Shown piece after piece: positions 1-5,422 of a DNA stretch of 14,776 nucleotides. Source of the DNA: JAXMHQ01 sp046346665 (lineage in GTDB: Bacteria; Verrucomicrobiota; Verrucomicrobiia; Limisphaerales; JAXMHQ01). The notes beneath the pieces were generated by a model. The model was not told the DNA's origin. It worked only from the letters and a program-made list of their open reading frames with translations, and searched no databases. The first letter of the stretch is position 1. Every line of letters starts with the position of its first letter. A program made the translations under genes and the position numbers. The stretch spans positions 1-14,776 of the forward strand of contig JAXMHQ010000054.1 of NCBI GenBank assembly GCA_046346665.1. Reading direction: 5' to 3'.

Positions 1-114
1 GACGATCTGGTATTGGCCGTGGATGGCCTGGCTGTAATAGGCAGTTGTGCGGCAGCCGCACAGCGCCAGGACGGCGGCTGCCAGGATGTGTAGTTTGATG
101 CTGATGATGCTCAC
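1..114 (-). CDS. Lipoprotein, probable COG4324-type aminopeptidase (5' end only)
   Basis: Reading leftwards from GTG (112-114), 38 codons stay open to the window edge, so only the N-terminus is visible. Residues 1-21 form a lipoprotein signal peptide: a short start with Lys7, a hydrophobic stretch (HILAAAVLALCGC) and a lipobox L-C-G-C with Cys21 as the likely lipidated residue. The mature start reads RTTAYYSQAIHGQYQIV. From memory, a Cys followed by YY-Q-x3-GQ is how predicted zinc aminopeptidases of COG4324 begin, and that is the only basis for the name. The lipoprotein call is firm; the enzyme call is tentative because no catalytic region is visible. I see no convincing Shine-Dalgarno before the GTG. 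The gene is divergent from kdsA. Confidence 0.5.
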   Translation of the reverse strand, partial: MSIISIKLHILAAAVLALCGCRTTAYYSQAIHGQYQIV

Positions 115-127
115 GCGGTGCAGCGCC

Positions 128-199
128 CGTAGCCGCGATCGTCAGATCGCGGTCCCCGGAAAGTAAACATGCCTCCGCGATTTTACAATCGCGGCTACG
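128..199. repeat. Paired-hairpin (REPIN-like) inverted repeat
   Basis: The outer arms cgtagccgcgat (128-139) and atcgcggctacg (188-199) are perfect inverted repeats of 12 bases. Inside, each half is also a hairpin: ccgcgat (133-139) pairs with atcgcgg (146-152) across a 6-base loop, and ccgcgat (175-181) pairs with atcgcgg (188-194) across another 6-base loop. Two similar palindromes in opposite orientation about 20 bases apart is the layout of REP doublets (REPINs). It lies in the divergent gap between the lipoprotein gene and kdsA, upstream of the possible kdsA promoter. No transposase is nearby, so if mobile it would have to be moved in trans. Confidence 0.7.
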
Positions 200-221
200 A
201 AGCACGCCGGCCCCGGCCGCC

Positions 222-247
222 TTGACAAATCTTGATTCATTTACAAT
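222..247 (+). promoter_or_regulatory. Possible sigma-70-type promoter for the kdsA operon
   Basis: A perfect TTGACA (222-227) is followed by TACAAT (242-247), a good -10 match, in the only AT-rich stretch before kdsA. The spacer is 14 bases, shorter than the usual 16-18, so the pairing may be wrong or the promoter weak. It lies about 28 bases before the kdsA start. Confidence 0.35.
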
Positions 248-274
248 TCCGCGCCCGGTTGCTAGATATGGCGC

Positions 275-1093
275 GTGCTGAACGAATCGGCCATCTGGAA
301 ATCCCTGTGCGCTCCCTCGCGCCTGACGCTCATCGCGGGGCCGTGCGTGATCGAGAGTGAAAAACTTTGCCTGAATATCGCGTCGAGCCTCGCCGCGACC
401 TGCCGGCGCCTGGGCATCTTCTACGTTTTCAAGGCCAGTTACGACAAGGCCAACCGCACCTCCGGCGGCTCCTTCCGCGGGCCTGGAATCGAGGACGGCC
501 TGAAAGTCCTCGCCCGCGTCCGCCGCGATGTCGGCGTGCCTGTCCTCACCGACGTCCACACCCAGTCGCAGGCGTTCCTTGCGGCGGACGCGGTGGATAT
601 TCTTCAAATCCCGGCCTTCCTTTGCCGGCAGACCGATCTCATCGAAGCCGCCGCGTCCACGGGCCGGATTGTCAATCTGAAGAAAGGCCAGTTCCTGTCG
701 CCGCAGGAGATGGGGCAGGTGGTTCAGAAGGCGAAACAGGCGGGCGCGCGCCGCATCCTCCTGACCGAGCGCGGCACGACTTTCGGATACAACAACCTGG
801 TGGCCGACATGCGGTCGATCCCGATCCTGCGGCGGAACGGGTTCCCGGTGATTTTCGACGCGACGCACTCGGTGCAATTGCCGGGGGGCGGCGGCGATAA
901 ATCGTCGGGGCAGCGTGAATTCGCGCCCGTGCTCGCGCGCAGCGCGCTGGCGGCAGGAGCCAACGGGCTGTTCATCGAAACCCATCCGCGCCCCGACAAG
1001 GCATTGAGCGACGGGCCCAACATGATTCCGCTGGTGGAACTGCCCGGGCGGCTCAAGGAATTCCTGAAGGTGTTCAAGGCGGTGCCCCGGTGA
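275..1093 (+). CDS. kdsA: 3-deoxy-8-phosphooctulonate synthase (Kdo-8-phosphate synthase)
   Basis: This cytoplasmic enzyme condenses phosphoenolpyruvate with arabinose 5-phosphate to Kdo-8-phosphate, the first committed step to the Kdo sugar of LPS. The 272 residues are full length for the family. Visible motifs are IAGPCVIES (20-28), FKASYDKANRTS, DVHT, QIPAFLCRQTDL, NLKKGQFLSP, LTERGTTFGYNNL, FDATHSVQLPG and SGQREF. Cys24 in AGPC, His in DATHS, Glu in FIETHP and Asp in LSDGPNM are the four metal ligands of the metal-dependent class; the metal-free E. coli type has Asn in place of the Cys. The GTG start fits the family N-terminus, but there is no clear Shine-Dalgarno. The stop overlaps kdsC by 4 bases (GTGA), pointing to coupled translation. 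Confidence 0.96.
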   Translation: MLNESAIWKSLCAPSRLTLIAGPCVIESEKLCLNIASSLAATCRRLGIFYVFKASYDKANRTSGGSFRGPGIEDGLKVLARVRRDVGVPVLTDVHTQSQAFLAADAVDILQIPAFLCRQTDLIEAAASTGRIVNLKKGQFLSPQEMGQVVQKAKQAGARRILLTERGTTFGYNNLVADMRSIPILRRNGFPVIFDATHSVQLPGGGGDKSSGQREFAPVLARSALAAGANGLFIETHPRPDKALSDGPNMIPLVELPGRLKEFLKVFKAVPR

Positions 1094-1632
1094 ACAGCCG
1101 AAGCAACCCGTTTTCGCGAGTGCGTGCGCGGTTGCGCCGCGTGAAATTGTTCCTGTGCGACGTCGACGGCGTCCTGACCGACGGCGCGGTGTGGATGGGC
1201 GGAGGCAGCGAAACCAAACGATTCAACATCCGCGACGGGCTTGGAATGAAGTTTCTCCAGCGCCAGGGCATTCGCGTCGGCTGGGTCTCCCGCCGCCCCT
1301 CGCCCGCCACCCGCCAGCGCGCCGAGGATCTCAAGATCGATTTCCTCATCCAAAGCGACAGCGGCAAGGTCGAGGCCGTCGCCAAACTGCTTCGCGACCT
1401 TAAATTGAACTGGGACGACACCTGTTTTGTCGGAGACGATGTGGTGGATATCGGGGTGCTGGAGCGCGCCGGGGTCGGTGTCGCGGTGGCCGACGCGGTG
1501 CCGGAAGCCGTCGCCGCGGCGCGCTGCGTCACCCGGGCGCCCGGGGGGCAGGGCGCGGTGCGTGAAACTGCCGAGGCGATACTCAAAGCGCAGGGGCGCT
1601 GGACGGCTGTGATATCCGAACATGCGACCTGA
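1090..1632 (+). CDS. kdsC: Kdo-8-phosphate phosphatase, HAD family
   Basis: It removes phosphate from Kdo-8-phosphate to give free Kdo, the step after KdsA. The 180 residues match the small cap-less HAD phosphatases of this type. DVDGVLTDG begins at Asp24, the expected nucleophile, with Asp26 as acid/base. RDGLGMKFL is the substrate-site loop, and GDDVVDIGVLE is the Mg-binding loop (usually GDDxxDLPV). The APGGQGAVRE segment near the C-terminus matches the KdsC tail. The usual TGR of the second HAD motif reads VSRRPSPATRQRAEDL, with Arg where Gly is common. GTG start inside the kdsA stop; 11-base overlap with lptC. The arabinose-5-phosphate isomerase gene kdsD, often beside kdsC, is absent here. 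Confidence 0.93.
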   Translation: MNSRSNPFSRVRARLRRVKLFLCDVDGVLTDGAVWMGGGSETKRFNIRDGLGMKFLQRQGIRVGWVSRRPSPATRQRAEDLKIDFLIQSDSGKVEAVAKLLRDLKLNWDDTCFVGDDVVDIGVLERAGVGVAVADAVPEAVAAARCVTRAPGGQGAVRETAEAILKAQGRWTAVISEHAT

Positions 1633-2086
1633 ACCGACACGCCTGGGGCTGTTTCGCGGCCTGCTGCTGCTGTTGCTTCTGGTGGCTGCGGCACCCACGG
1701 GGCATGCCCAGGGCAGCGCCCGCACGCGGGTCAACGACTTCGCTGTTCCCGAGAATTACCCGCCCCCGCACGAGACCCAGTTGAAATCGCTGCTGAAAGG
1801 CAAACAGGCCGAACCGCTGGAGGACGGGCGCATCCTGATTCTCTCCGCCGAGCTGCAGACCTTTAGTGAAACCGGCGTGCGCCAGATGCTGGTCGAGGCG
1901 CCCAACTGCGTTTTCGATCCTGCCAAAAAAACCGTCAGTTCCGCGGGCCCGCTCAGCGTCCGCTACGGGGACGGACAGTTTCGTCTTGAGGGCGAAGGAT
2001 TTCTCTACCAGGAGGACGGCCTGATCGTTTCCAACCAGGTGCACACCTCCATTCGGAACGTCCGAAACATCCCATTGAAACCATGA
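1622..2086 (+). CDS. lptC: LptC-like LPS export protein (periplasmic)
   Basis: A 154-residue exported protein. Residues 7-27 are hydrophobic (LGLFRGLLLLLLLVAAAP) and are followed by GHAQG, a plausible signal peptidase I site, so it may be released into the periplasm rather than stay anchored. The rest is short alternating hydrophobic/polar segments (ILILSAELQTF, MLVEAPNCVFD, SVRYGDGQFRLEGEGFLYQ), consistent with the beta-jellyroll of LptC/LptA/OstA proteins. LptC normally passes LPS from the LptBFG complex to LptA. The name rests on position between kdsC and lptA, length and fold pattern; a second LptA-like protein is the alternative. It overlaps kdsC by 11 bases and lptA by 4 (ATGA). Residues up to about 65 match nothing I recognise. 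Confidence 0.62.
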   Translation: MRPEPTRLGLFRGLLLLLLLVAAAPTGHAQGSARTRVNDFAVPENYPPPHETQLKSLLKGKQAEPLEDGRILILSAELQTFSETGVRQMLVEAPNCVFDPAKKTVSSAGPLSVRYGDGQFRLEGEGFLYQEDGLIVSNQVHTSIRNVRNIPLKP

Positions 2087-2694
2087 TGCCCCCGCTTCCA
2101 TTTCTGGCCGCCTGTATCCTTGCTTTTGCGCCGGCCGTCCTTGCCGACGAAACAAACCAGGCCGCGGCAGCCGATGTTCCCGTCGCGACCAACGCCCCCG
2201 CGCCGGCCGCCGCGCCGGCCTCGGGCGCCATGGCCGAGCTCAAGATCCAGTCGCATTCGTTTCACTTCGATCCCAAAAGCCGCGTCGCGGTTTACATGGG
2301 GTCCGTCCTGGTGCAACATCCGGAAATGAAGCTGACCTTGTCCTGCGACCTGATGACGGCCCGCGTGCCGGAATCCGGCAAGCCGGACAACGTGGTGGCG
2401 GAGCAGCACGTAACGATTGACGCGGTGGACAACCAGGGCAAACCCGTGCACGCGAAAGCGGGCAAGGCGGTTTACACCTGTCGCACCAGCAATTCCGTCA
2501 CGAACGAATACATCGTGCTCAGCGAGGACAGCCCCGAGGTGGAGCGCGAAGGTTCCTCCCTGACCGGCACCACGATCACCTGGGACCTGGTGAGCGGCAG
2601 TTTCAGCGCCACGGATCCCCGGATGATCATCAAGACCGCGCCGATGGTGGCCACGAACCTCCTCGCGCACCCGGCGGCCCCGGCTCCGAAATGA
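2083..2694 (+). CDS. lptA: LptA/OstA-like periplasmic LPS transport protein
   Basis: LptA forms the periplasmic bridge that carries LPS to the outer membrane. This 203-residue protein begins with a signal peptide (MMPPLPFLAACILAFAPAVLA, cut before DETN). An Ala/Pro-rich linker runs to about residue 47. The OstA-type beta domain follows: ELKIQSHSFHFDPKSRVAVY, MGSVLVQHPEMKLTLSCDLM, VVAEQHVTIDAVD, HAKAGKAVYTC and GTTITWDLVSGSF. These carry the family pattern of writing a coat of short beta strands around phrases such as 'voided bases/gained column' (G-x-V-x-V, A-x-x-A-x-Y, G-x-x-I-x-W-D). The C-terminal ten or so residues are again Ala/Pro-rich. Translation is coupled to lptC by ATGA; lptB starts 6 bases after the stop. 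Confidence 0.78.
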   Translation: MMPPLPFLAACILAFAPAVLADETNQAAAADVPVATNAPAPAAAPASGAMAELKIQSHSFHFDPKSRVAVYMGSVLVQHPEMKLTLSCDLMTARVPESGKPDNVVAEQHVTIDAVDNQGKPVHAKAGKAVYTCRTSNSVTNEYIVLSEDSPEVEREGSSLTGTTITWDLVSGSFSATDPRMIIKTAPMVATNLLAHPAAPAPK

Positions 2695-2700
2695 CCCCGC

Positions 2701-3501
2701 GTGAACCCGGAGAACCCATCATCCCAGCCTGAACTGGATCGACCTTCGGTAGGCGCGCCGGTTGCCGCCGGCACCCTCGAACCGCTGCTGGCCACGGACA
2801 AGCTGGTCAAGGAATACCGTCAGCGCCGGGTCGTGAACGGCGTCTCCATCAGCGTCGGCGCGGGCGAAATCGTCGGCCTGCTCGGCCCGAACGGCGCCGG
2901 CAAAACCACCACGTTCAACATCGTCGTCGGCATCGTCAAACCCGATTCCGGTTCCGTCTCCTTCGAGAGCCGCCCGATCACGCGGCTGCCCATGCACCGG
3001 CGCGCGCGCCTCGGCATCGGCTATCTCACCCAGGAACCGTCCGTGTTCCGCAAACTCACCGTCGAACAGAACATCCTCGCCATCCTGGAAACGTGCCGGA
3101 TGGACTCGGCTGAGCGGGCGGTCCGGTTGAAATATCTTTTGGACGAACTGGACCTTGCGCCGCTCGCGAAATCGAAGGCCTACACGCTCAGCGGCGGCGA
3201 GAAGCGGCGCCTGGAGATCACGCGCGCCCTGGTGACCAGCCCGAAACTGCTGCTGCTCGACGAGCCGTTCAGCGGGATCGATCCCATCGCCGTATATGAA
3301 GTGCAGAAAATTGTGCGCCGCCTGCGCGAGCGCGGCCTGGGCATCCTGATCACCGACCACAACGTGCGCGAGACGCTGAAGCTGGTCGACCGCGCCTACC
3401 TGATTCACAAGGGCGAGGTGGTCTACGACGGGCTGGCGGAGCAGTTGGTGAATGATCCGCGCGCCCGGGAAATTTACCTGGGACCGGAGTTCAATTTATA
3501 A
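2701..3501 (+). CDS. lptB: LPS export ABC transporter ATP-binding protein LptB
   Basis: This is the cytoplasmic ATPase that powers extraction of LPS from the inner membrane together with LptF and LptG, which are not encoded here. The 266 residues hold a complete ABC domain: Walker A GPNGAGKT (62-69), Q-loop Gln111, signature LSGGE (163-167), Walker B LLLLDEP (183-189) and switch His220. GYLTQEPSVFRKLTVEQNI and LSGGEKRRLEI are typical of LptB rather than of other importer ATPases. It is longer than most LptB because about 30 polar, Pro-rich residues precede the domain; a later start is possible, but I see none with a better ribosome site. GTG start. Confidence 0.93.
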   Translation: MNPENPSSQPELDRPSVGAPVAAGTLEPLLATDKLVKEYRQRRVVNGVSISVGAGEIVGLLGPNGAGKTTTFNIVVGIVKPDSGSVSFESRPITRLPMHRRARLGIGYLTQEPSVFRKLTVEQNILAILETCRMDSAERAVRLKYLLDELDLAPLAKSKAYTLSGGEKRRLEITRALVTSPKLLLLDEPFSGIDPIAVYEVQKIVRRLRERGLGILITDHNVRETLKLVDRAYLIHKGEVVYDGLAEQLVNDPRAREIYLGPEFNL

Positions 3502-3531
3502 ACCGCGGCTGATGACAGCCGCCATTTACGT

Positions 3532-4479
3532 ATGCAACGCGATACTGTCACCGTCGAACGATTCTACAAGGACCAGGCCGAGGCGCTCGGGCTCAAGCTG
3601 CTTGCCGGCGCCAAGGGTCTCAAGCGCGTCATTCGCGAACCCACCGTCAATCGCCCGGGGCTCGTCATGTCGGGCTTTACCCGTTATTTCGCGAACAAGC
3701 GCGTGCAGGTCATCGGCAACGCCGAGGCTTACTTCCTGAAGTCGCTGCCGGAAGACCAGCGCCGGGCGCGCTACGACATGTTCTTTTCCTTCCGCATTCC
3801 CTGCATTGTTTTCAGCCGGAACCTGCGCCCGGACAAAATCGTGCTCGGCATGGCCGAGGAGCGCGATGTCCCGATTTTTCAATGCCCGCTGGTGACGATG
3901 AAATTCATCAACCTGGCGACGCTTGCCCTGGAGCTCATGTTCGCCCCTCGCGGCACGGAGATGGGCAGCATGGTGGACATCCTGGGCGTGGGCGTGATCA
4001 TCCGCGGCGAAAGCGGCATTGGCAAAAGTGAAAGCGTCCTCGCCCTGATCGAGCGCGGCTACAGCCTGGTCGCCGATGACATCACGAAAGTGACGCTGGT
4101 GGACGGCAAGGAAATCATCGGCAACAGCGCCGAGCTCACCCGCAATCACATGGAAGTCCGCGGCATCGGCATCATCAACGTCGCCGCCATGTTCGGCGTG
4201 AAAAGCATCCGCAGCCAGAAAAAGGTCGACCTGGTCGTCAGCCTCAAGTCGTGGAGCGAAGTGGAGGACGTGGACCGTCTGGGCATGGAGCAGGAATTCG
4301 TGAAGATCCTCGGGATCGACATCCCGCACATCGTGATCCCGGTGCGACCGGGCCGCGACCTGGCCCGGTTGATCGAAGTGGCGGCTTTTCAGACGAAATT
4401 GAAGCTCACGGGCTACAACCCGGCCAAGGAACTCAACGACCGGCTGATCGCCCGGATGTCGTCCGGGGCGAATTTGTAG
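3532..4479 (+). CDS. hprK: HPr kinase/phosphorylase
   Basis: A bifunctional regulator that phosphorylates and dephosphorylates a serine of HPr in response to energy and metabolite levels. The 315 residues match the family, with an N-terminal domain (1-130, including GLVMSGF and a PIFQCPLVTMKF segment) and a C-terminal kinase domain. Visible sites are the P-loop GESGIGKSE (159-167, Lys165), VADD (180-183) with the expected catalytic Asp, and the family signature MEVRGIGIINVAAMFG (207-222). Oddity: the residue that aligns with the catalytic His of the usual VHGVLVD segment is Met144 (EMGSMVD). It follows lptB after 30 bases, and its substrate gene ptsH is next, so the pair is probably functional. 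No strong Shine-Dalgarno is visible. Confidence 0.93.
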   Translation: MQRDTVTVERFYKDQAEALGLKLLAGAKGLKRVIREPTVNRPGLVMSGFTRYFANKRVQVIGNAEAYFLKSLPEDQRRARYDMFFSFRIPCIVFSRNLRPDKIVLGMAEERDVPIFQCPLVTMKFINLATLALELMFAPRGTEMGSMVDILGVGVIIRGESGIGKSESVLALIERGYSLVADDITKVTLVDGKEIIGNSAELTRNHMEVRGIGIINVAAMFGVKSIRSQKKVDLVVSLKSWSEVEDVDRLGMEQEFVKILGIDIPHIVIPVRPGRDLARLIEVAAFQTKLKLTGYNPAKELNDRLIARMSSGANL

Positions 4480-4490
4480 GAATGAATAGC

Positions 4491-4553
4491 CGCAGAGTCA
4501 CCGGGATCAACGAGTTAAACAATTGGAATGAGCTTCCCTCTGTGGACTCTGCG
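4491..4553. repeat. 9-base inverted repeat in the hprK-ptsH gap
   Basis: cgcagagtc (4491-4499) and gactctgcg (4545-4553) are perfect inverted repeats around a 45-base loop. Just outside the arms agcc (4488-4491, sharing the arm's first base) is matched by ggct (4561-4564), which suggests a degraded longer arm. The 157-base hprK-ptsH gap contains nothing else I recognise. It could be a remnant of an interspersed repeat or an mRNA processing hairpin between the kinase and HPr genes. Confidence 0.4.
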
Positions 4554-4636
4554 CCTCCGTGGCTGTCAGGCTGGCACAGAAATCATTGGCCAAATTGGGC
4601 CAAATCGGCTACAGATATCGGGCAATCGAACGCTGC

Positions 4637-4933
4637 ATGAGCGCTAAAATGGCAACCGATCAAAAGGCGATCACGAAGGAATTCGTGGTTTCGAACAAGC
4701 TGGGCATCCACGCCCGGCCGGCGGCGCTCTTTGTCAAAATGGCCAACCGCTTCGCGTGCGACATCTTTGTCGAAAAAGACGGCGAACGGGTCAACGGCAA
4801 AAGCATCATGGGCCTGATGATGCTGGCCGCAGGGCCGGGCAGTAAATTGACCGTCCACGCCGACGGCGTCGACGCCGCCAAGGCCCTCGCCGAAGTCGAA
4901 TCACTCATCAAACGGAAGTTTGACGAGGAGTAA
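4637..4933 (+). CDS. ptsH: HPr family phosphocarrier protein
   Basis: HPr carries phosphate from enzyme I to sugar-specific PTS enzymes on a His, and is also modified on a Ser by HPr kinase. Counting from the ATG at 4637 (98 residues), LGIHARPAALFVK carries active His25, and NGKSIMGLMML carries Ser56, equivalent to the classic Ser46. The C-terminal helix reads AKALAEVESLIKRKFDEE. An in-frame ATG at 4649 (94 residues) gives a length nearer the usual 85-90 and cannot be excluded; neither has a clear Shine-Dalgarno. The reading frame is open further upstream, but that part is not HPr-like. Enzyme I and sugar permeases are absent here, so a regulatory role with HprK is the safest reading. Confidence 0.92.
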   Translation: MSAKMATDQKAITKEFVVSNKLGIHARPAALFVKMANRFACDIFVEKDGERVNGKSIMGLMMLAAGPGSKLTVHADGVDAAKALAEVESLIKRKFDEE

Positions 4934-4935
4934 GA

Positions 4936-5081
4936 GGTTGCAGGTTTTCAAGTTGCAGGTTGCAGGTTCTCCCATTTCGAGATTTCTTCCAAGGCGCATT
5001 CGCTGGTAGCGACGTCGCGATTCTGCCTGGATTCTTGTTGGCCGCCAGGAACCTGCAACCTGCAACTTGCAACCTGCAACC
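4936..5081. repeat. Long inverted repeat built of GTTGCAG heptamers
   Basis: The left arm (4936-4969, 34 bases) and right arm (5049-5081, 33 bases) are inverted copies that differ only at one spot, where the left reads gttttcaag and the right, complemented, reads gttgcaag. Each arm is itself a run of about four GTTGCAG-type heptamers, including one variant unit. The 79-base centre holds the palindrome gcgacgtcgc (5009-5018) and no reading frame of note. The element fills most of the ptsH-gatC gap, begins 3 bases after the ptsH stop, and would form a very stable cruciform or RNA stem. It has the look of a small non-autonomous mobile repeat; no target duplication was recognised. Confidence 0.75.
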
Positions 5082-5101
5082 CGCATCCCTAATCTTCCCC
5101 C

Positions 5102-5389
5102 ATGGCTGCCGTAGAAATCGACGTCCAATACGTGGCGCACCTGGCGCGCATCGCTCTTTCCCCCGAGGAACAGCAAAAACTCGGCTCCCAGCTCGGGAAT
5201 ATCCTGGGCTATATCGACAAGCTCAAAGAAGCCGATGTCGCCGGCGTCGAGCCCACCGCGCACGCGTTCCCGCTGGTGAATGTCTGCCGTCCCGACGAAG
5301 TCCGGCCCTCGCTGCCCACCGAGGAAGCCCTCCGCAACGCGCCCGCCGCCACCAACGGACTGTTCATGGTCCCCAAAATCATCGAGTAA
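5102..5389 (+). CDS. gatC: Asp-tRNA(Asn)/Glu-tRNA(Gln) amidotransferase subunit C
   Basis: GatC is the small subunit that wraps around GatA and holds it to GatB in the enzyme that converts mis-charged Glu-tRNA(Gln) or Asp-tRNA(Asn) to the amide form. The 95 residues are the normal size. The family pattern is clear: VAHLARIALSPEEQQKLGSQLGNILGYIDKL near the N-terminus, then VEPTAHAFPLVNVCRPDEVRPSL, and the C-terminal NGLFMVPKIIE. The ATG follows a C/T-rich stretch without a Shine-Dalgarno. gatA starts 33 bases after the stop. Confidence 0.95.
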   Translation: MAAVEIDVQYVAHLARIALSPEEQQKLGSQLGNILGYIDKLKEADVAGVEPTAHAFPLVNVCRPDEVRPSLPTEEALRNAPAATNGLFMVPKIIE

Positions 5390-5422
5390 CCCGCCCCCGG
5401 CCGGCGCCGCTGCCGAACTCCC

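Noticed and set aside
724..1734. 336-codon open frame on the minus strand
   Set aside because: Runs opposite the 3' part of kdsA and all of kdsC; no recognisable domain.
4559..4636. Upstream extension of the HPr frame
   Set aside because: The extra 26 residues are not HPr-like and would give an unusually long protein.
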